This document shows positions 33,546-45,739 of a stretch of 64,000 bases of DNA, piece after piece. The notes beneath the pieces were generated by a model. The model saw nothing but the letters and a program-made list of their open reading frames with translations, was not told the origin of the DNA and did not search any database. The stretch is from Euglena gracilis. Taxonomy: Eukaryota > Euglenida > Euglenophyceae > Euglenales. Location of the stretch: assembly GCA_039621445.1 (NCBI GenBank), contig CP154955.1, positions 11,830,241 to 11,894,240 of the forward strand, read 5' to 3'. The position numbers and the translations under genes were made by a program. How positions within the stretch are numbered: the stretch's first letter is position 1; each line of letters starts with the position of its first letter.

Positions 33546-33845
33546 CTGGGTCCTAAAAAAAGTTTGCTCTTTTAAGGATCCGAGTTGCTTTTCCCGCTGT
33601 TCTACATCGGTCGTCGTGTGTCGTTCTATTTGGGAAACCCCATTCCCGTGGAGCACCCTCCCCTGCCTCTCTCACCCTGCTAGGCCTCCACCCATCCATA
33701 CCCAGTCTGTCGCGTCCCCAGCAATGCATCTGTGCAGTGCTGTCACTGTTTGCCCCCCCAGACTTCTGCTGTCCCGCATCTCCCTCCAATTGCATTCGTT
33801 CTGGCGGATCATGGTTGTCTTGCTGGAAAGCATGTTTCCCCTCAG

Positions 33846-34045
33846 GTCCTGTAGACACTTTGGCGGCAAAATTCAACCTCGGACGCAAAACCGCGAATAC
33901 GCCGGGGTGGGGCACGAACCATCAAAATACTTTGAATCTGCACGCTTGGAACCGCATCGGAATCCCCCAACACAAATGCGCGGCACTTCCCCGGCGGCGC
34001 TTCTGGAACTGGTTCGTCCAGTTGCGGTTCACTTCCCCGCTGAGG
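33846..34045 (+). CDS. possible exon, unrecognised
   Basis: CTCAG ends at 33845. One frame reads PVDTLAAKFNLGRKTANTPG and LNLHAWNRIGIPQHKCAALP and FWNWFVQLRF, an ordinary protein composition. A second frame is open too. No family recognised. Confidence 0.4.
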
Positions 34046-34772
34046 GCAGAAGGCTGTCCCCCAGCCTCCCAGGGAGGGTGGGGTCGAACTGGACCCCCCA
34101 TCGCTCGCCGGGGCAGCGCACGCACCGACTTAGCCGGCCAAACTCGCACTTAAGGTTTTGATTTTTTTGCTCGCGCTTTGGCGCAAATCTCCAAACTTTT
34201 TGAGACCCGGCGGTGAAACCTACCCTTTTGACCCTCTGGTTCCGCTGAGACCCTCCACAGTGGCGTGTGCATCATTTGCCAATGTTGGGACCCGGGAAAC
34301 AGACCCGATTTTGGTGTTTTTTTTTCCAGCCTGTGCACCATTTTGAAAAAGGTTCAAAACCCTGGGTTTGACCGCCGGGACACGTGAATTTTCCCAAAAA
34401 AGTGCCAAAACCCCCGGTGCGGGTCCCTCGTTTTTGAAGCCTTGATTGTGTTCCCTGGATGGTGCTTCACAGGCTGGGTGACATTTGGCCCTTTTTGTTG
34501 CTTTTTTTGGGGCTCTGCGATGTGTCCGTTAAGGGTTGCCTGCTGAGGCATCCAGAGGGTGGACCTACACACACGGTGTGAAAAGCTGGAAAAAAAACGG
34601 CATGTCACAGAGTTGAGATCGCTGGGTGCTTGAAGTGCGAGGAGCGGTACAGTGGGAACCACCCAGGGGGGGGGGGGGAGGGGTTGAGGGCAAGCCCAGG
34701 GACCTGCCCCAACGTCTAGTGAGCTACGCCAGGCCCCACATTGCCGGGAACAGAAAGCAATGTTTGTGGACA

Positions 34773-34892
34773 TTGCGCTTAAGCGCAATAGTTTTACCTT
34801 GCGCTTAAGCGCAATGTGGAACATTTGCGCTTAAGCGCAAATGTTCCACATTGCGCTTAAGCGCAATGTGGAACATTTGCGCTTAAGCGCAA
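34773..34892. repeat. five perfect 16 bp palindromes TTGCGCTTAAGCGCAA
   Basis: Perfect palindromes at 34773, 34799, 34825, 34851 and 34877 (26 bp period), each capable of forming a six-base-pair hairpin with a TTAA loop. The spacer GTGGAACA and its complement also alternate. Confidence 0.95.
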
Positions 34893-34932
34893 TGTATAAC
34901 AGAATCCCCTGAGCTTATGGGAGTCCCTCTGA

Positions 34933-35394
34933 TGCGTTACAGTGTGTCGGGGGTCCCTCTCGTCACGGCCAGTGTGAGGGCTTGGTGAGGAAATACATTG
35001 CGCCGAAGCGCAAGGGACATGCCCATGTAATCCCCCCCAAATAACACCCCCCCCCCCGGTGTGTTATTTGCGCACCCGAACGGGCCCCGGGGGGGTGTTA
35101 TTTGGGTGTGTGTTATTTTTACATGGAAAACCAAAGGAAAACAGGGGTGTGTGTTATTTTGGGCGCTCGAAATCGGCCCCCAATGGGTTGTTTGTTATTT
35201 GTTGGTGGTGGGTGTTATTTGGGGGGGTGTTATTTGGGGGGGTTTAATGCACTGCTTGTTCATTCAGATTTCACGTCAGCCGCCTGTCTGCACTTCTCAT
35301 TTTTTTGTATGATGGGTTGCGCTTCGGCGCAATGTATTTCCTCACGAAGCCCTCACACTGGCCGTGGCGAGGGACCCCGACACACTGTAACGCA
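34933..35394. mobile_element. foldback element with about 80 bp inverted arms
   Basis: The left arm (34933-35013) and right arm (35317-35394) are near-perfect inverted copies. They include TGCGTTACAGTGTGTCGG against its complement and the hairpins TTGCGCCGAAGCGCAA and TTGCGCTTCGGCGCAA. The loop holds a separate AAATAACACCCC element (35032-35242), which looks like a nested insertion. Confidence 0.85.
35032..35242. mobile_element. AAATAACACCCC-family TIR element, copy 1
   Basis: Ends CCCCCCCAAATAACACCCC and GGGGTGTTATTTGGGGGGG are inverted copies. Shares CATGGAAAACCAAAGGAAAA and GCGCTCGAAATCGGCCCCC with the copy at 45149. No coding capacity. Confidence 0.85.
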
Positions 35395-35529
35395 ACGTTG
35401 ACCAATTCTGACGCAATGTGACCGAGAGTAGGCTTCCGTCCCCCTGTCTACATTTTGTGCTGTATCCCTTCTGGAGTTCATACTCTACCAGGGCCGTTCT
35501 CTCCCTCCATTGTGAGATAACTTTCAAGC

Positions 35530-36003
35530 AGTTATATTGCGCTTTGGCGCAACACACACACCAATGTGAAATTATAAAACTTGTATTTATATTGCGCTTT
35601 GGAAACACATTGAAAACACATGAAAACACACGTTTTGGCGCAATGGAAACACATGTTGACAAATATGTTGTTATCATTGTGCAAATACGGCAATGGTCAC
35701 CCACATGTTGAATTACAAAAGTAAAAGATTTGCGCCAAAGCGCAAATCAATTTTTTTTGTAATAAAAAAATTTGCACCAAAGCGCAAATGCGCTGTGGAG
35801 TCCCCTCGTTTCATCACCCGCCGCTTTGTGTTCATGCACACTGGGACCCGGGAGCGCTGTGCCCGTAGACCGTGGAGTTCCAAGTCGTTGCTTTCGTCCC
35901 CAGGCCCTGGGGTGCAGGGAGACACTGTTTTCGGACTGTCCTGCGTCTCAGGCTTCGGCGTTCGAAAACAGAATTTTTTTTGGATTTGCGCGTCGGCGCA
36001 GAT
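35530..36003. repeat. dispersed TTGCGC-N4-GCGCAA hairpins
   Basis: Variant hairpins with loops TTTG, CAAA and similar occur at about 35538, 35632, 35731 and 35773, with a degenerate one at 35984. They extend the hairpin field that starts at 34773 over more than 1.2 kb. Confidence 0.8.
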
Positions 36004-37970
36004 TTACAGTCACTTTCAAAGCCAAGTGCGAGTTAGGCCGCCTAAGGCTGATGCCGGTGCGCCGGGGCCGGTGGGGCTCCCGGCCTCGCAGTTGCCCAAC
36101 GACGTTTCGCGTTGCCGTCTTGCTTTTCGGATGCTCTCCTGTTTTTCCCTTTTTTTATCCATGTTTATTAGCTTTTCTCCACATTCTCCTGTTCTTTCCA
36201 TACTTCCCCAGGTCCGTCCGAGCATGGGCTGGTGGGGTGGGACGGTGTGTGGTACTGGCAGACGTCGTTGTCCCCAAGAGAACGTAGTGGTGGAGCGCCT
36301 GAAGAGGGTGGCAACAACTTCGCCGGACTCCCTCAACTGCTGCCTCCCTGGTGAAGCTCTGCAGTGCTGTACTGTATACCTGCGCTCCTAGCATCTCTGA
36401 CCCCACCACCACCAAAACCAGCCAAACACAAGCATGATCGTTTTTTTTTTCCGTTTGTGCTGTGATGGCAGACAAACAGGCATAGGGCATGGTTTAAATG
36501 AGTTTGCCAGCATTGAACCAAGTGGGGCATGCGTTTTCCGATGCCAAGGGCTTCATGCAACCACAAGGGTGCATGCTGGGGACTTATTTCTGCTCAAAGT
36601 CCCCCCCAAGTGAAGTTTCCCCCCCAAAAAATTGTGGGGACCATCCCCAGGGCCTCTCAAACCGTCTTAATGATCTTTTTCTGTAAATTTGGATGGTGGA
36701 AGCCAAGGTGTGCTCTCTGATTGATTTTCATTTTTTTTTCATCCCCCTGAGTTACCTTGGAAGCAAGGGACATTGCGGACATTAACCACTTGATCATACA
36801 CAAGTTGGAAGGCAGCGTGCGGAGGAAGCAGGAGGCAAGTGTTTCACCATGTCCAGCATCTTTGAAAGAACAGTACAAAGTCGGGCCAACATTGAAGTTT
36901 TTTTTGTTGGTAAGCACTATAAGAGAAGAGAACCATTTTCCGGGGTGAAGATAAGGAAGGTTGTTTGAAAGAAAGAGAGTGACACACAGTATGGATGACA
37001 TCTTTATTCCCGCCAGTTATTGCTTACCTCCTCCCTGGAAGCTGTCTATTTATTTAACCTGGCTCCCATTCTCTGTTCCGATTTTCTGGGAACCAATTTT
37101 TTGAAGGCAAAAACATTGGCAGACATTATTTTTCAGGTTCAGTTCACATTTTAGCGAAATTAACAACCTTTGTACTCACCGACCTGTCTTCACAAGTACC
37201 TGTCTCGCTGACCTGCCTGGAGAAAAAATTCTTAGGGGGTAGGGTGGAGAAGGGGATTCAGACACGGTACATCCCACATCCGTTTCCAGAGGTCTTTGAG
37301 CAGTTTCCTTGGGAAGGGGTGACTTCAATGTCGTTCACTTGCTGGACAACCACACACAGGCCACTTCAAACGGGGGAAAATGGGATGCGCTGCTGCTGAT
37401 CATCCCCCCCCCAAATATAAATCCCCCCAAACATACCCCCCCCCCCCCCCCGACGTGGAGCCAGATGCTGGTGCCATTCAGGAAAGAAATTGATGAAAAT
37501 TGGGGGATACAACACTTTTTTCACCAGGAATGCTCTGGTTTGGGTGAGGATTGCAACGAAAATTTGGCAGTTGGCCGCCGAAGGTCATAGAGGTCAGTTG
37601 AAAAAGTTAGCCCCTCCAAATATAAAGCCCCCCCTCCGGGTCTTGAAATCCCGTCCAAATATAAAAGCCGGAGGGGGCTTTATATTGGGGGGGGGGTTAT
37701 GGATGTGCTGTCTCCCCCCTTACCTACTAACCGCTTCTTTTTGAGACCCCCACCCACCCAGCCCGGTGTGGGACCGACCACAAGGGGGGGGGGCAGAGGG
37801 GGGGGGAAATTGCACCGTGCAATTTTTGCAATTTTGTGCAATTTTCGATTTTCCCGAAATGTGCAATTTTTTTTTGCAATTTTGTGCAATTAATTGCACA
37901 TGGCCCAGGACATTTTGTTTTGGAAAATGTCAGTTTTTGATGCAATTGAGAACTTACCGTTTTTTTTTTT
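36004..37970. other. intron-like region, no secure gene
   Basis: A short GC-biased frame at about 36048-36115 (ADAGAPGPVGLPASQLPNDV) could be an exon. Otherwise the stretch holds T-rich sequence, C-tracts and AATATAAA-CCCC element fragments at 37400-37700. Confidence 0.4.
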
Positions 37971-37978
37971 TTGGGGGT

Positions 37979-38100
37979 ATTGCAAAAACTGGCTCCTGCA
38001 CTGGACATTTGACACTGGACACTGGACATTCACCCCCACACCCCCCCCCCCCCCCACCCCCCCACTTGACTAGTGTAGGAGCCAGTTTTTGCAATATAGG
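37979..38100. mobile_element. 120 bp foldback element (ACTGGCTCCTGCA ends)
   Basis: TATTGCAAAAACTGGCTCC at the left is matched by its reverse complement near 38078-38097. The interior is a short GGACATTTGACACTGGACA tandem and a C-tract. Confidence 0.75.
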
Positions 38101-38435
38101 GGTAGCAGGGTAGTTTTTTGCTGGGAAACTGATGTGCGTAGTGAAAAATTCTGTTCAAAGGCTGTTTATTGTTGGTTTACTCAGTTTTCAAACCCAATCC
38201 GCCAATTGGCAAAGGAGCAATAGGCATTCTACAAGCAGGTTTGTATTTTGTGCCTTGGTAATTTCTAAGTATGAATCGTTGTGTCTTCCGCTGGATGATG
38301 AACAAGTTCAGGATGAATGCGTAAGTGTTGCCATGGCATATTGTCACGGCTGTTTGTGTTGCAACTTTTTGGGCGAACCGACAGGGTAAATTGGCAGAAT
38401 ATGCAGCTTTTCTGGTTTCTGGTATGGCTATTCTG

Positions 38436-38512
38436 GTATGTGCAATTTTGTGCAATTTTGTGCAATTTTGTGCAATTTTGTGCAATTTTGTGCAATTTTT
38501 TGCACTGCAATT
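38436..38512. repeat. (TGCAATTTTG)n decamer tandem
   Basis: Six or more TGCAATTTTG units, with related units at 37800-37895. Confidence 0.9.
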
Positions 38513-39435
38513 TTCGACCTCTCGATGTGCAATTTCTCCCCCCCCTGGGGGGGACCACCAAAAAAACGGTCCAGCTAACGGCATTTCCCAAAGAAAATGG
38601 GCTTCCAGTTGTCTGCTAGTTGAGCAATTTGGCTGTGCAAACGCCAGGGAAAATCAGAAAGGCAAAATATGCAAAAAATCAAAAAAAATGCGACTTTTCA
38701 GGTATTTTTTGTTGTGCAAGAAAATGGAAATTATGGAAAAAATTGCAAATTTTCAAGGTTTTGTATTTTTGAAAAAGAATGCAAATTATGAAATTTGCGA
38801 ACCCCCCCCCCCCTGCTTCTGGTCGGGACCCTCTCCCTGTCCCTGAGGTCCAGCACGCATCCCCCCCCCCCCAGGGTTTAGACGGGACTGTGGACTGTGG
38901 ACCTGACAACCTCCCACAATGGCACATTGCCATAAACAGGGAGCCTGACAGTTTCCCGGGGTACCGTCACAGGGAAGCCAACGGGCTGCGACTTTGATGT
39001 ACCACAGGGCTGAACAGGAAGGCCTGGTGGGAAGGTCGATCCCCCCCGCCCACCCCCCCGCCCACAGGGGTTTGGGGATTGCCCTACATCCCTGGGTCCC
39101 AGCCTGGACAACTTCCTCTCATGGCTGGTTGGCGAGTGCTGGGGACCTGGAGAGTTTCCCGGATGAGACCCTGACCGGCCTATTGCACGCCCGGGCACCT
39201 CCCCGATGGGGAACCATGAACACGCCCCACATTCCTCAACTGAGTTCACATGAATGCAACTGTCGGGTTTTGTATTTTAGGGACCTGCTGTGCAAGTAAT
39301 GCAATTGAGATTTTGCCTTTCACAGCTGGTGCGAGCTACTGCTGATCCAGTCATCACTACCTTTTGATGGCCAACCTCGACCCTCCAACTTCTGGGAGGC
39401 ATGCAGAGTTGGTGGCCCACTTGACGCTTGCACGG

Positions 39436-39612
39436 TGCGTGTATTGTATCTATGCATTGTGTGTATCGTGTGTATTGTGTGCATTGTGTGCATTGTGTGT
39501 ATTGTGTGCATTGTGTGCATTGTGTATTGTGTACTGTGTGTATTGTGTTGTATGCATTGTGTGTATTGTGTGTATTGTGCATTGTGTGTATTGCGTGTGT
39601 GCGTGTGTGTTG
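39436..39612. repeat. degenerate GTGTATTGTGTGCATT repeat
   Basis: Repeated GTGTATT and GTGCATT units with no coding signal. Confidence 0.9.
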
Positions 39613-39684
39613 TGTGCGTTTGAGGGTGAGACAGAAAGAATTCGAAGAGAGAGAGAGAGCCAACCACGTGAATGCTTGCATACG

Positions 39685-39689
<5 letters not shown>

Positions 39690-39775
<86 letters not shown>

Positions 39776-39790
39776 CTCTCTCTCTCTCTT
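39690..39790. repeat. (CA)n(TC)n microsatellite
   Basis: About 40 CA units followed by TC units. Confidence 0.97.
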
Positions 39791-39799
39791 TTCCAGATT

Positions 39800-41630
39800 G
39801 GTGTGGACAATCTTTCATTTTTTAATGAGAGTGGGTATAGAAAACACACCTGGGGTGTTGGGTATTATATGCTGGGTAACCTGCTCTTTTTTTGCCACAG
39901 CCCCTGCTCCCTGCATTTTTCCCACGTTTTGGGGTCGTCTCGCATCCTGAAACATTTTTTTTGGTTTTTTTTGTCATTTTCCAATGGCATGGCATTTGCG
40001 AATCGAAAGACTACCTTAGTCCCCCCCCTGAGCCTATTGTACTCATGGGTTTGTTTGGGCATTTTCCCCCCTAGTGACCCGCAAGTCCTGCCTCTACTGT
40101 TGGTTTCGCCCTTTGATCAGAGAAGTGCGAATTGAACATTTTTTGCATCCTCCGTGGCTTGCTGTCCTGTGTGCTGCGCCGGAGGCCGCGCGGAAAGCGC
40201 CCTCCCGTACATGCCTTTCCGAATACGTACACCCGACCGACCGGGTTCCGGAATCAACCGCTCCGGACCCACTCCCGACCCCTTATTTCTTTATACCTGT
40301 GGGCGTAATCCCCCGAGTCATTGAGCGTGTTGGACTTCAAGCCACTTTGCCCCAGGTGTGCATCTGCCACCCCCTTCCCTCGAGGTCCGCACAGCCCCGA
40401 TTTGTCACGCACCCACCACCCCCCTACGCCCCCACGTGCCCCTGTCCCCGACCCTAACCTGGATGCCACATCATGCCCCCCGCGCTTATTGGCCGAGCCT
40501 CGGGGGGTTGAACAGCCAGATTGCATACCACCTTGTTTCATACCCTAGCATTTCTTGGTGCCTGTGTTCACCCCCCGACCTAGGCGTTTGTTGGGGTTGT
40601 GGTCCATTTGCTTTTTACGGGCTTTGTCAAGTCCGCATATCCCACTCCGGACCGTGTGGGGGGGCGCTACTCACTGATACTGGTCCGTGCTGCATCTCGG
40701 ACCTGGCTGGGTCGCAAAATTTGCCCCCTATGGGCGATCTGCACGACTGTTGTGTTTTTTTGTTTCAGGGGTCGATTGTTTTTATTGGCGGAGTTTCCGA
40801 CCTTTCTTGTTTTCAACTTTTAAAAAATGTGGTAAAATAGAAGTCCCCTGGTTTTGCCGCTGTGATCATTGAATTCATCCGCTGTACCCGCGGTGTATGA
40901 TGTATGTTTTGTGGCGCTTTTGCCATCCACCCCGTGGTCCAACGCTGGTAGCACTCCCACGCGCGTACGCAGCGCAACGAGCCCGCCCGGTGGGGGTCAC
41001 CAGTGCAGTATGGCTGGTTGTGGGTGGTCTTCTGTGGTGTATTTGCTCTCTTGTTGCGTGTGGTTTGTGGTGGTTTTTGTGTATTTTGTGTCTTTTTTTG
41101 TTTCTTTGTATTTGTTGTGTGTTGTGGTTGTGTGTGTGTGTGTGGGTGTGTGTTGTGTGTGTTTGTGCAGTTATGTGACCCATATGTGCATGAATGTGTG
41201 GTTGTTTGCATGTGCGTGCAGCCCAATATGGCAAGTTGGGTGTGTGAGTACAACCCAGTAAGCCACTAACCCACCCAGTCGGCGGGGAACCCCCGGAGAA
41301 CCCGGGGCCTTCAAATCACCCCCCAAAATTACACCACTTCCCGCCAGAACCCACACCCGCACCACACCATTGCTGACCGACCCCGCCCAGGGGGTCACTT
41401 TCGCTTTCGAAAAAACCCAGTTAGTCACTATTCAAAACCAGTCACCCACTTCTTACCCCCCGGGTGGTGGGTGGTGATCGCTTTGGCCACTTGGCCAAAA
41501 GAAATTGCTCGAAGTCCATGGATGTTGACCAAACCCCCCCCAAATTTCTGCCTTCGGTACCAGGTGGGCGGTTTTCGTCCATTTCTGTCCAACTCCACCC
41601 CTGGGGGGTCTGGCGCCAATAACAAGTCAG
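39800..41630. other. no supported gene
   Basis: T-rich intron-like sequence, a GT-rich stretch at 41040-41170 and fragments of the GTGACTGACTGG family at 41400-41455. Confidence 0.5.
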
Positions 41631-41647
41631 GTACGGGACCAAGCACC

Positions 41648-41797
41648 TATAGTAAAAATGGCCGAAAATGGCCGAAAATGGCCGAAAATGGCCAAAAATG
41701 GCCGAAAATGAAATTTTGGGCTCTATAGGTGGGGGTCCCGAAAATGGCCGAAAATGGCCGAAAATGGCCGAAAATGGCCGAAAATGGCCGAAAATGA
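41648..41797. repeat. (CGAAAATGGC)n decamer tandem, copy 1
   Basis: Two blocks of GAAAATGGCC decamers flank CTATAGGTGGGGGTCCCG. The same decamer array flanked by CACCTATAG occurs at 43592-43675. Confidence 0.93.
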
Positions 41798-41931
41798 GAA
41801 AAAATTTGTTGCAATTTTTTTCCAGTTTTTTTTGCCTAACAGTTTCTTTTTCCCTGAGGAGCAATTTTCAGTGCGACTGATTCTTGTCTCTGTGCAGCCT
41901 CTCTTCTTTTGTTATTATGCCTGGCCCTGCA

Positions 41932-42021
41932 ACACATGCTGCTCAAAGAACCACCTCTGAAAGGGTTATTTGGGCCAAAGCTGATATTTTGATGGCATTT
42001 CAGAAAAAAATTGGTGACAAG
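41932..42021 (+). repeat. 90 bp direct repeat, copy 1 (possible duplicated exon)
   Basis: Runs from ACACATGCTGCTCAAAGAAC to GGTGACAAGG and is repeated at 43007-43096 with scattered substitutions. One frame reads HAAQRTTSERVIWAKAD, a coding-like stretch conserved in both copies. Confidence 0.75.
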
Positions 42022-42935
42022 GGCGATGCTGGCATTTTTTTTTTGTATATTTTGAAGAATTAAACCCATTTTTGGAATAATTTCTCCACAAATTTCCAAT
42101 ATTACTCCCACGTTGGCCATTTTGGATCAATTTTTGCTAATTTTGGATTGGGCTAATTTGTGTCAATATGAGCACATTTTATGGCATTTTTTTGCGCCAT
42201 TTTGGTGATTTTGGGTTATTTTTCACAATTTTGTGGACATTGTTGGCGTTTTTGGGGCAAGTTTAGGTTATTTGAAGCAACTTTAGGTCATTTTGATTGC
42301 TTTTTTGGGCCTTTTGCGGTCAATTTTAGGTTTTTTGTGATTTTTTTTGGGTTTCTGTGGTCATTTTCCTATGTTGGGAGCCAGTGGATGCAGTGGTCAC
42401 AGATACTGGACAAGATGCAATGGATGCAGATGATGCAGATGCTGTATGAGATGCAGATGCCGGGCAAGGTGCAGATGCTGAACAAGATGCGGACACTGGA
42501 CAAGATGCAGATGCTGTATGAGATGCAGATGCTGGACAAGATGCAGATGCTGAACAAGATTTAGACATTGGACAAGATGTAGATACTGGACAAGATGCAG
42601 ATGCTATACAAGATGCAGATACCGGACAAGATGCAGATATTGGACAAGATGCAGACGTTGTTCAAGATGCAGACACTGGACAAGATGTCGACACTGGAGA
42701 AGATGCAGATGCTGTACAAGATGCAGATGCTGGACAATATGCAGATGTTGTAGAAGATGCAGTGGATGCAGATACTGGACAAGATTACGATCTTGACAAG
42801 ATGCAGGTATTGGATAAGATGCACACACCAGACAAGATGCAGTGATTGCTGATGCAACGGATGTAGATATTGGACAAGATGTAGATGCTGGGCGAGATGC
42901 GATGTTGAACAAGATGCAGACATTGGGTGAGCACA
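42022..42935. repeat. dispersed repeat with GATGCAGATNCTGGACAA minisatellite, copy 1
   Basis: A T-rich leader with ATTTTTGCTAATTTTGG and GTCAATATGAGCAC is followed at about 42390 by roughly 30 degenerate 18-mers of the form GATGCAGATGCTGGACAA. The same arrangement occurs at 57400-58045. Confidence 0.9.
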
Positions 42936-43006
42936 TTTGATGTCAATATTTCAACATTATGGACCAATCACATGTTTGCTTGCTTTTGTTTGCTTTTCTT
43001 TGCTTG

Positions 43007-43096
43007 CACATGCTGCTCAACGAACCACCTCCAAATGGGTTATTTGGGCCAAAGCCGATGGTTTTGATGACATTTCAGAAAATTGTGGTGACAAGG
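43007..43096 (+). repeat. 90 bp direct repeat, copy 2
   Basis: Reads HAAQRTTSKWVIWAKADGFD in the same frame as copy 1. A conventional-looking CAG and GT follow. Product unknown. Confidence 0.75.
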
Positions 43097-43591
43097 TGCA
43101 ACTAGGCAAAGTATGTGAAGCGCTTTTTTCTCTGTTAAAGGTGTGATTCCTGCATTAGGTTTATTGCACACAATTGGATGGGATATAACAGTGCCACCAT
43201 CAAACAGTGTTGCTTGGGGTATCAAGTTGGAATAGGTGAGGGGAAGTTGTTTGTGAAAAGCATCCACGCCAAGAGGCTTGAATAGAAAAGCACCAGTTTA
43301 TTGTGGTTAATATGTCATGTGCCAACCACTCTCATGAAGCGTCCCAAAAACCCCCAGCAAAAAAAAGACCAAAGTGGACAAGAGCCTCTCTGGCAGGAAA
43401 AAGAAGCTTATTCCCAAAACCTTGCATTTGCATATTGCAACAAAAAACTCTTTGACCTCTTTAATCCCTGGGCACCCATTCCAAACGGACCTCCTTGGAT
43501 GCGTTAGCTTGTCACAACTGCTTTCATGTTGACTGAATGATCAAAATGTATTGTTGGTATGAAAGAATTTTAAGGCAGCTTTACCCCCCAC

Positions 43592-43675
43592 CTATAGGAA
43601 AAAATGGCCGAAAATGGCCGAAAATGGCCGAAAATGGCCGAAAATGGCCGAAAATGGCCGAAAATGGCGAAAATC
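43592..43675. repeat. (CGAAAATGGC)n decamer tandem, copy 2
   Basis: Eight to nine GAAAATGGCC units preceded by CCACCTATAG. Confidence 0.93.
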
Positions 43676-43759
43676 TGGGGGTCAACTATGCTTGTACGGG
43701 ACCCCCCCCCCCAACAGGTTTGCCTCAGACCACCTCCCTGTTCCGATGAGTTAAACACA

Positions 43760-45140
43760 TACCTGGGGCATGGAGGGATACCGCTAAAATAAATTCTCAA
43801 AACCACGACATAAATTATATTTGCTGGGAAAAGATTAAAAGATTTCAGCTTTTGGAAAACAACATTCCTTCCAAGCTTTTTGTCAATTTGTTGTCATTTT
43901 TGTATATTTTGACCAATAAATTGTGGACAGACTGTGCCTAAAGTTGCATTTTTTTGACTTTTTGTCATGCATAAAATTGTTCTGTGTGTGTATGTGTACA
44001 AAATTTATTTAATGCAAAGTTTCTGCAGGGACTGCGCAGGGGGGGGACACAAAAAGCAAAGTCAAAGTCAAAAACAACACATAAAGACAAATGTGTTTGT
44101 GTTTCTTTGTTACCCCCTGGTGGAGATGAGAAGCTGAAGCCAAAAATCAAGAAAAAAATTCATCATTTGGTGAGGTCTGAAGTCTAAACGCCAGGGGTCC
44201 AAACATGAACATTTTGGCCCGTTGAATTTTTGAACAAGAGACTGGTCACTGACACTTGCCCTTGTAATTGCACTCACTCCATGTTATGAGGTATCCGCAA
44301 CTTGTGTCATATTCCTCTGTACCCCCACCCCCCTGACAGGGTCATCAGTTCCCACGCCCAGCGAACACCGAACAAGTTGGCTGTTGTGTTTCGTGACCAG
44401 CGACTCTCCTGCCGCCCATGTCTTGCATGGGTGAGTTCCAGCCCGCTGAGTGATTATAGATTTGTATAACAACTGTGTGACCCCTCCCGGGGGGGGGTGG
44501 TTGGGTATTCAAGGGTGTGTAGGTGAGTGGGGGGGGGGCATTTTCCCAGCCCCAAGCTTTTGAAAACTCGCCCATGCATGACCCCACCCACCCGCCCAAA
44601 GCCAGCTAAAAACCCTTGTTGTTTGGCCAAACGACTCACCTCATTCCCAGGAGGGGTGGGTTCCAGCGGTCCCAACCCACATTAAGTGAATCTTTGGTAG
44701 TGACTCAGCCAGCCAGCCAGCCAGCCAGCCACGTCTGCCAATGCCTCACCAAAGTGGTTTTTAACTCTTCTGTGGCTGGGCTGCCATTTCCTGAGCTCTT
44801 TCATCCCCACCTGGAGCTCACCATCGAACAGCCTAATTTGACGTGGTTTTCTGATGTTTTGCATGGGAGCGAACATGAACTTTTCGCAAATGCTCTTGGT
44901 ACCACACAGCCACACAGCCACCAGGAAGAGTCCCTGCCGTTGAACAACAATCCCTCAGAGAAAAAACAAGAAAAAACAACGCGCTAATGCAGCAAATCCA
45001 GTATTCAATGATTTTTTTTTTAACCCAGGAAGTCTCCCTCCCTCCGCAGAGGTCTGGCAAATGGGAGAAGCTGCTTCACCCCCCTAACACAAACAGGCTG
45101 CAGGCTTGTAGTTAGACCCCCTAACACAAACAGGCTGCAA
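43760..45140. other. intron-like, 5' part of the acyl-CoA synthetase locus not found
   Basis: I searched this stretch for the N-terminal residues expected before the 45.6 kb exon and found none I could support. Confidence 0.4.
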
Positions 45141-45148
45141 GCTTGTAA

Positions 45149-45375
45149 CCCCCCCCCCAAATAACACCCCCCCCCCCCCCCCGGGGGTTTTTTTGGGCAC
45201 CCGAACTGGGGCCCCAGGGGGGGGGGTGTGTTATTTGGGGGGGGGTTATTTTTACATGGAAAACCAAAGGAAAACAGGGGGGTGTGTTATTTGGGCGCTC
45301 GAAATCGGCCCCCGAGGGGGGTGTGTTATTGGTGTGGGGGGTGTTATTTGGGGGGGTGTGTTATTTGGGGGGGGG
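45149..45375. mobile_element. AAATAACACCCC-family TIR element, copy 2
   Basis: Inverted ends CCCCAAATAACACCCC and GTGTTATTTGGGGGG. The interior shares CATGGAAAACCAAAGGAAAA with copy 1 at 35032. Confidence 0.85.
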
Positions 45376-45479
45376 TTTAGTTAGACCTGGTAAGGCGCCG
45401 AGGGGTTTCTCCCTTCACAAAGTGCAATGGGGGTGGCCTTCCCATACAGCAATGTACAAGATCTGACTGTGCAAAACGC

Positions 45480-45560
45480 ACAACACACAACACACACAAC
45501 ACACACACACACACACACACATGCATGCACATGCGCGAGCACACACATACACACACCCAT
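45480..45560. repeat. CA-rich microsatellite
   Basis: CACACA and CATGCA units just upstream of the first recognised acyl-CoA synthetase exon. Confidence 0.9.
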
Positions 45561-45601
45561 ACACACTCTCTCGCACACTACACGCAACACACCCAGCATA
45601 G

Positions 45602-45739
45602 GCCGGGGCGTCCGCACTCCGACCTCGACCAGCGGTGCAACCGATTAGGCAACGCCGTCGCCACCCTCGGCGTCCGCCGCGGCGACAAAGTGGCCACCCT
45701 ACTGGACAACTGCCTGGAGCTGCTGGAATTGTATTGGGC
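45602..45739 (+). CDS. acyl-CoA synthetase exon 1 of those visible
   Basis: Encodes [20 protein letters not shown] and [19 protein letters not shown], the conserved early N-terminal helix and strand of the family. It ends in phase 2 (GC) before a nonconventional intron. The 5' boundary is approximate, after AG at 45600-45601. Confidence 0.88.
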
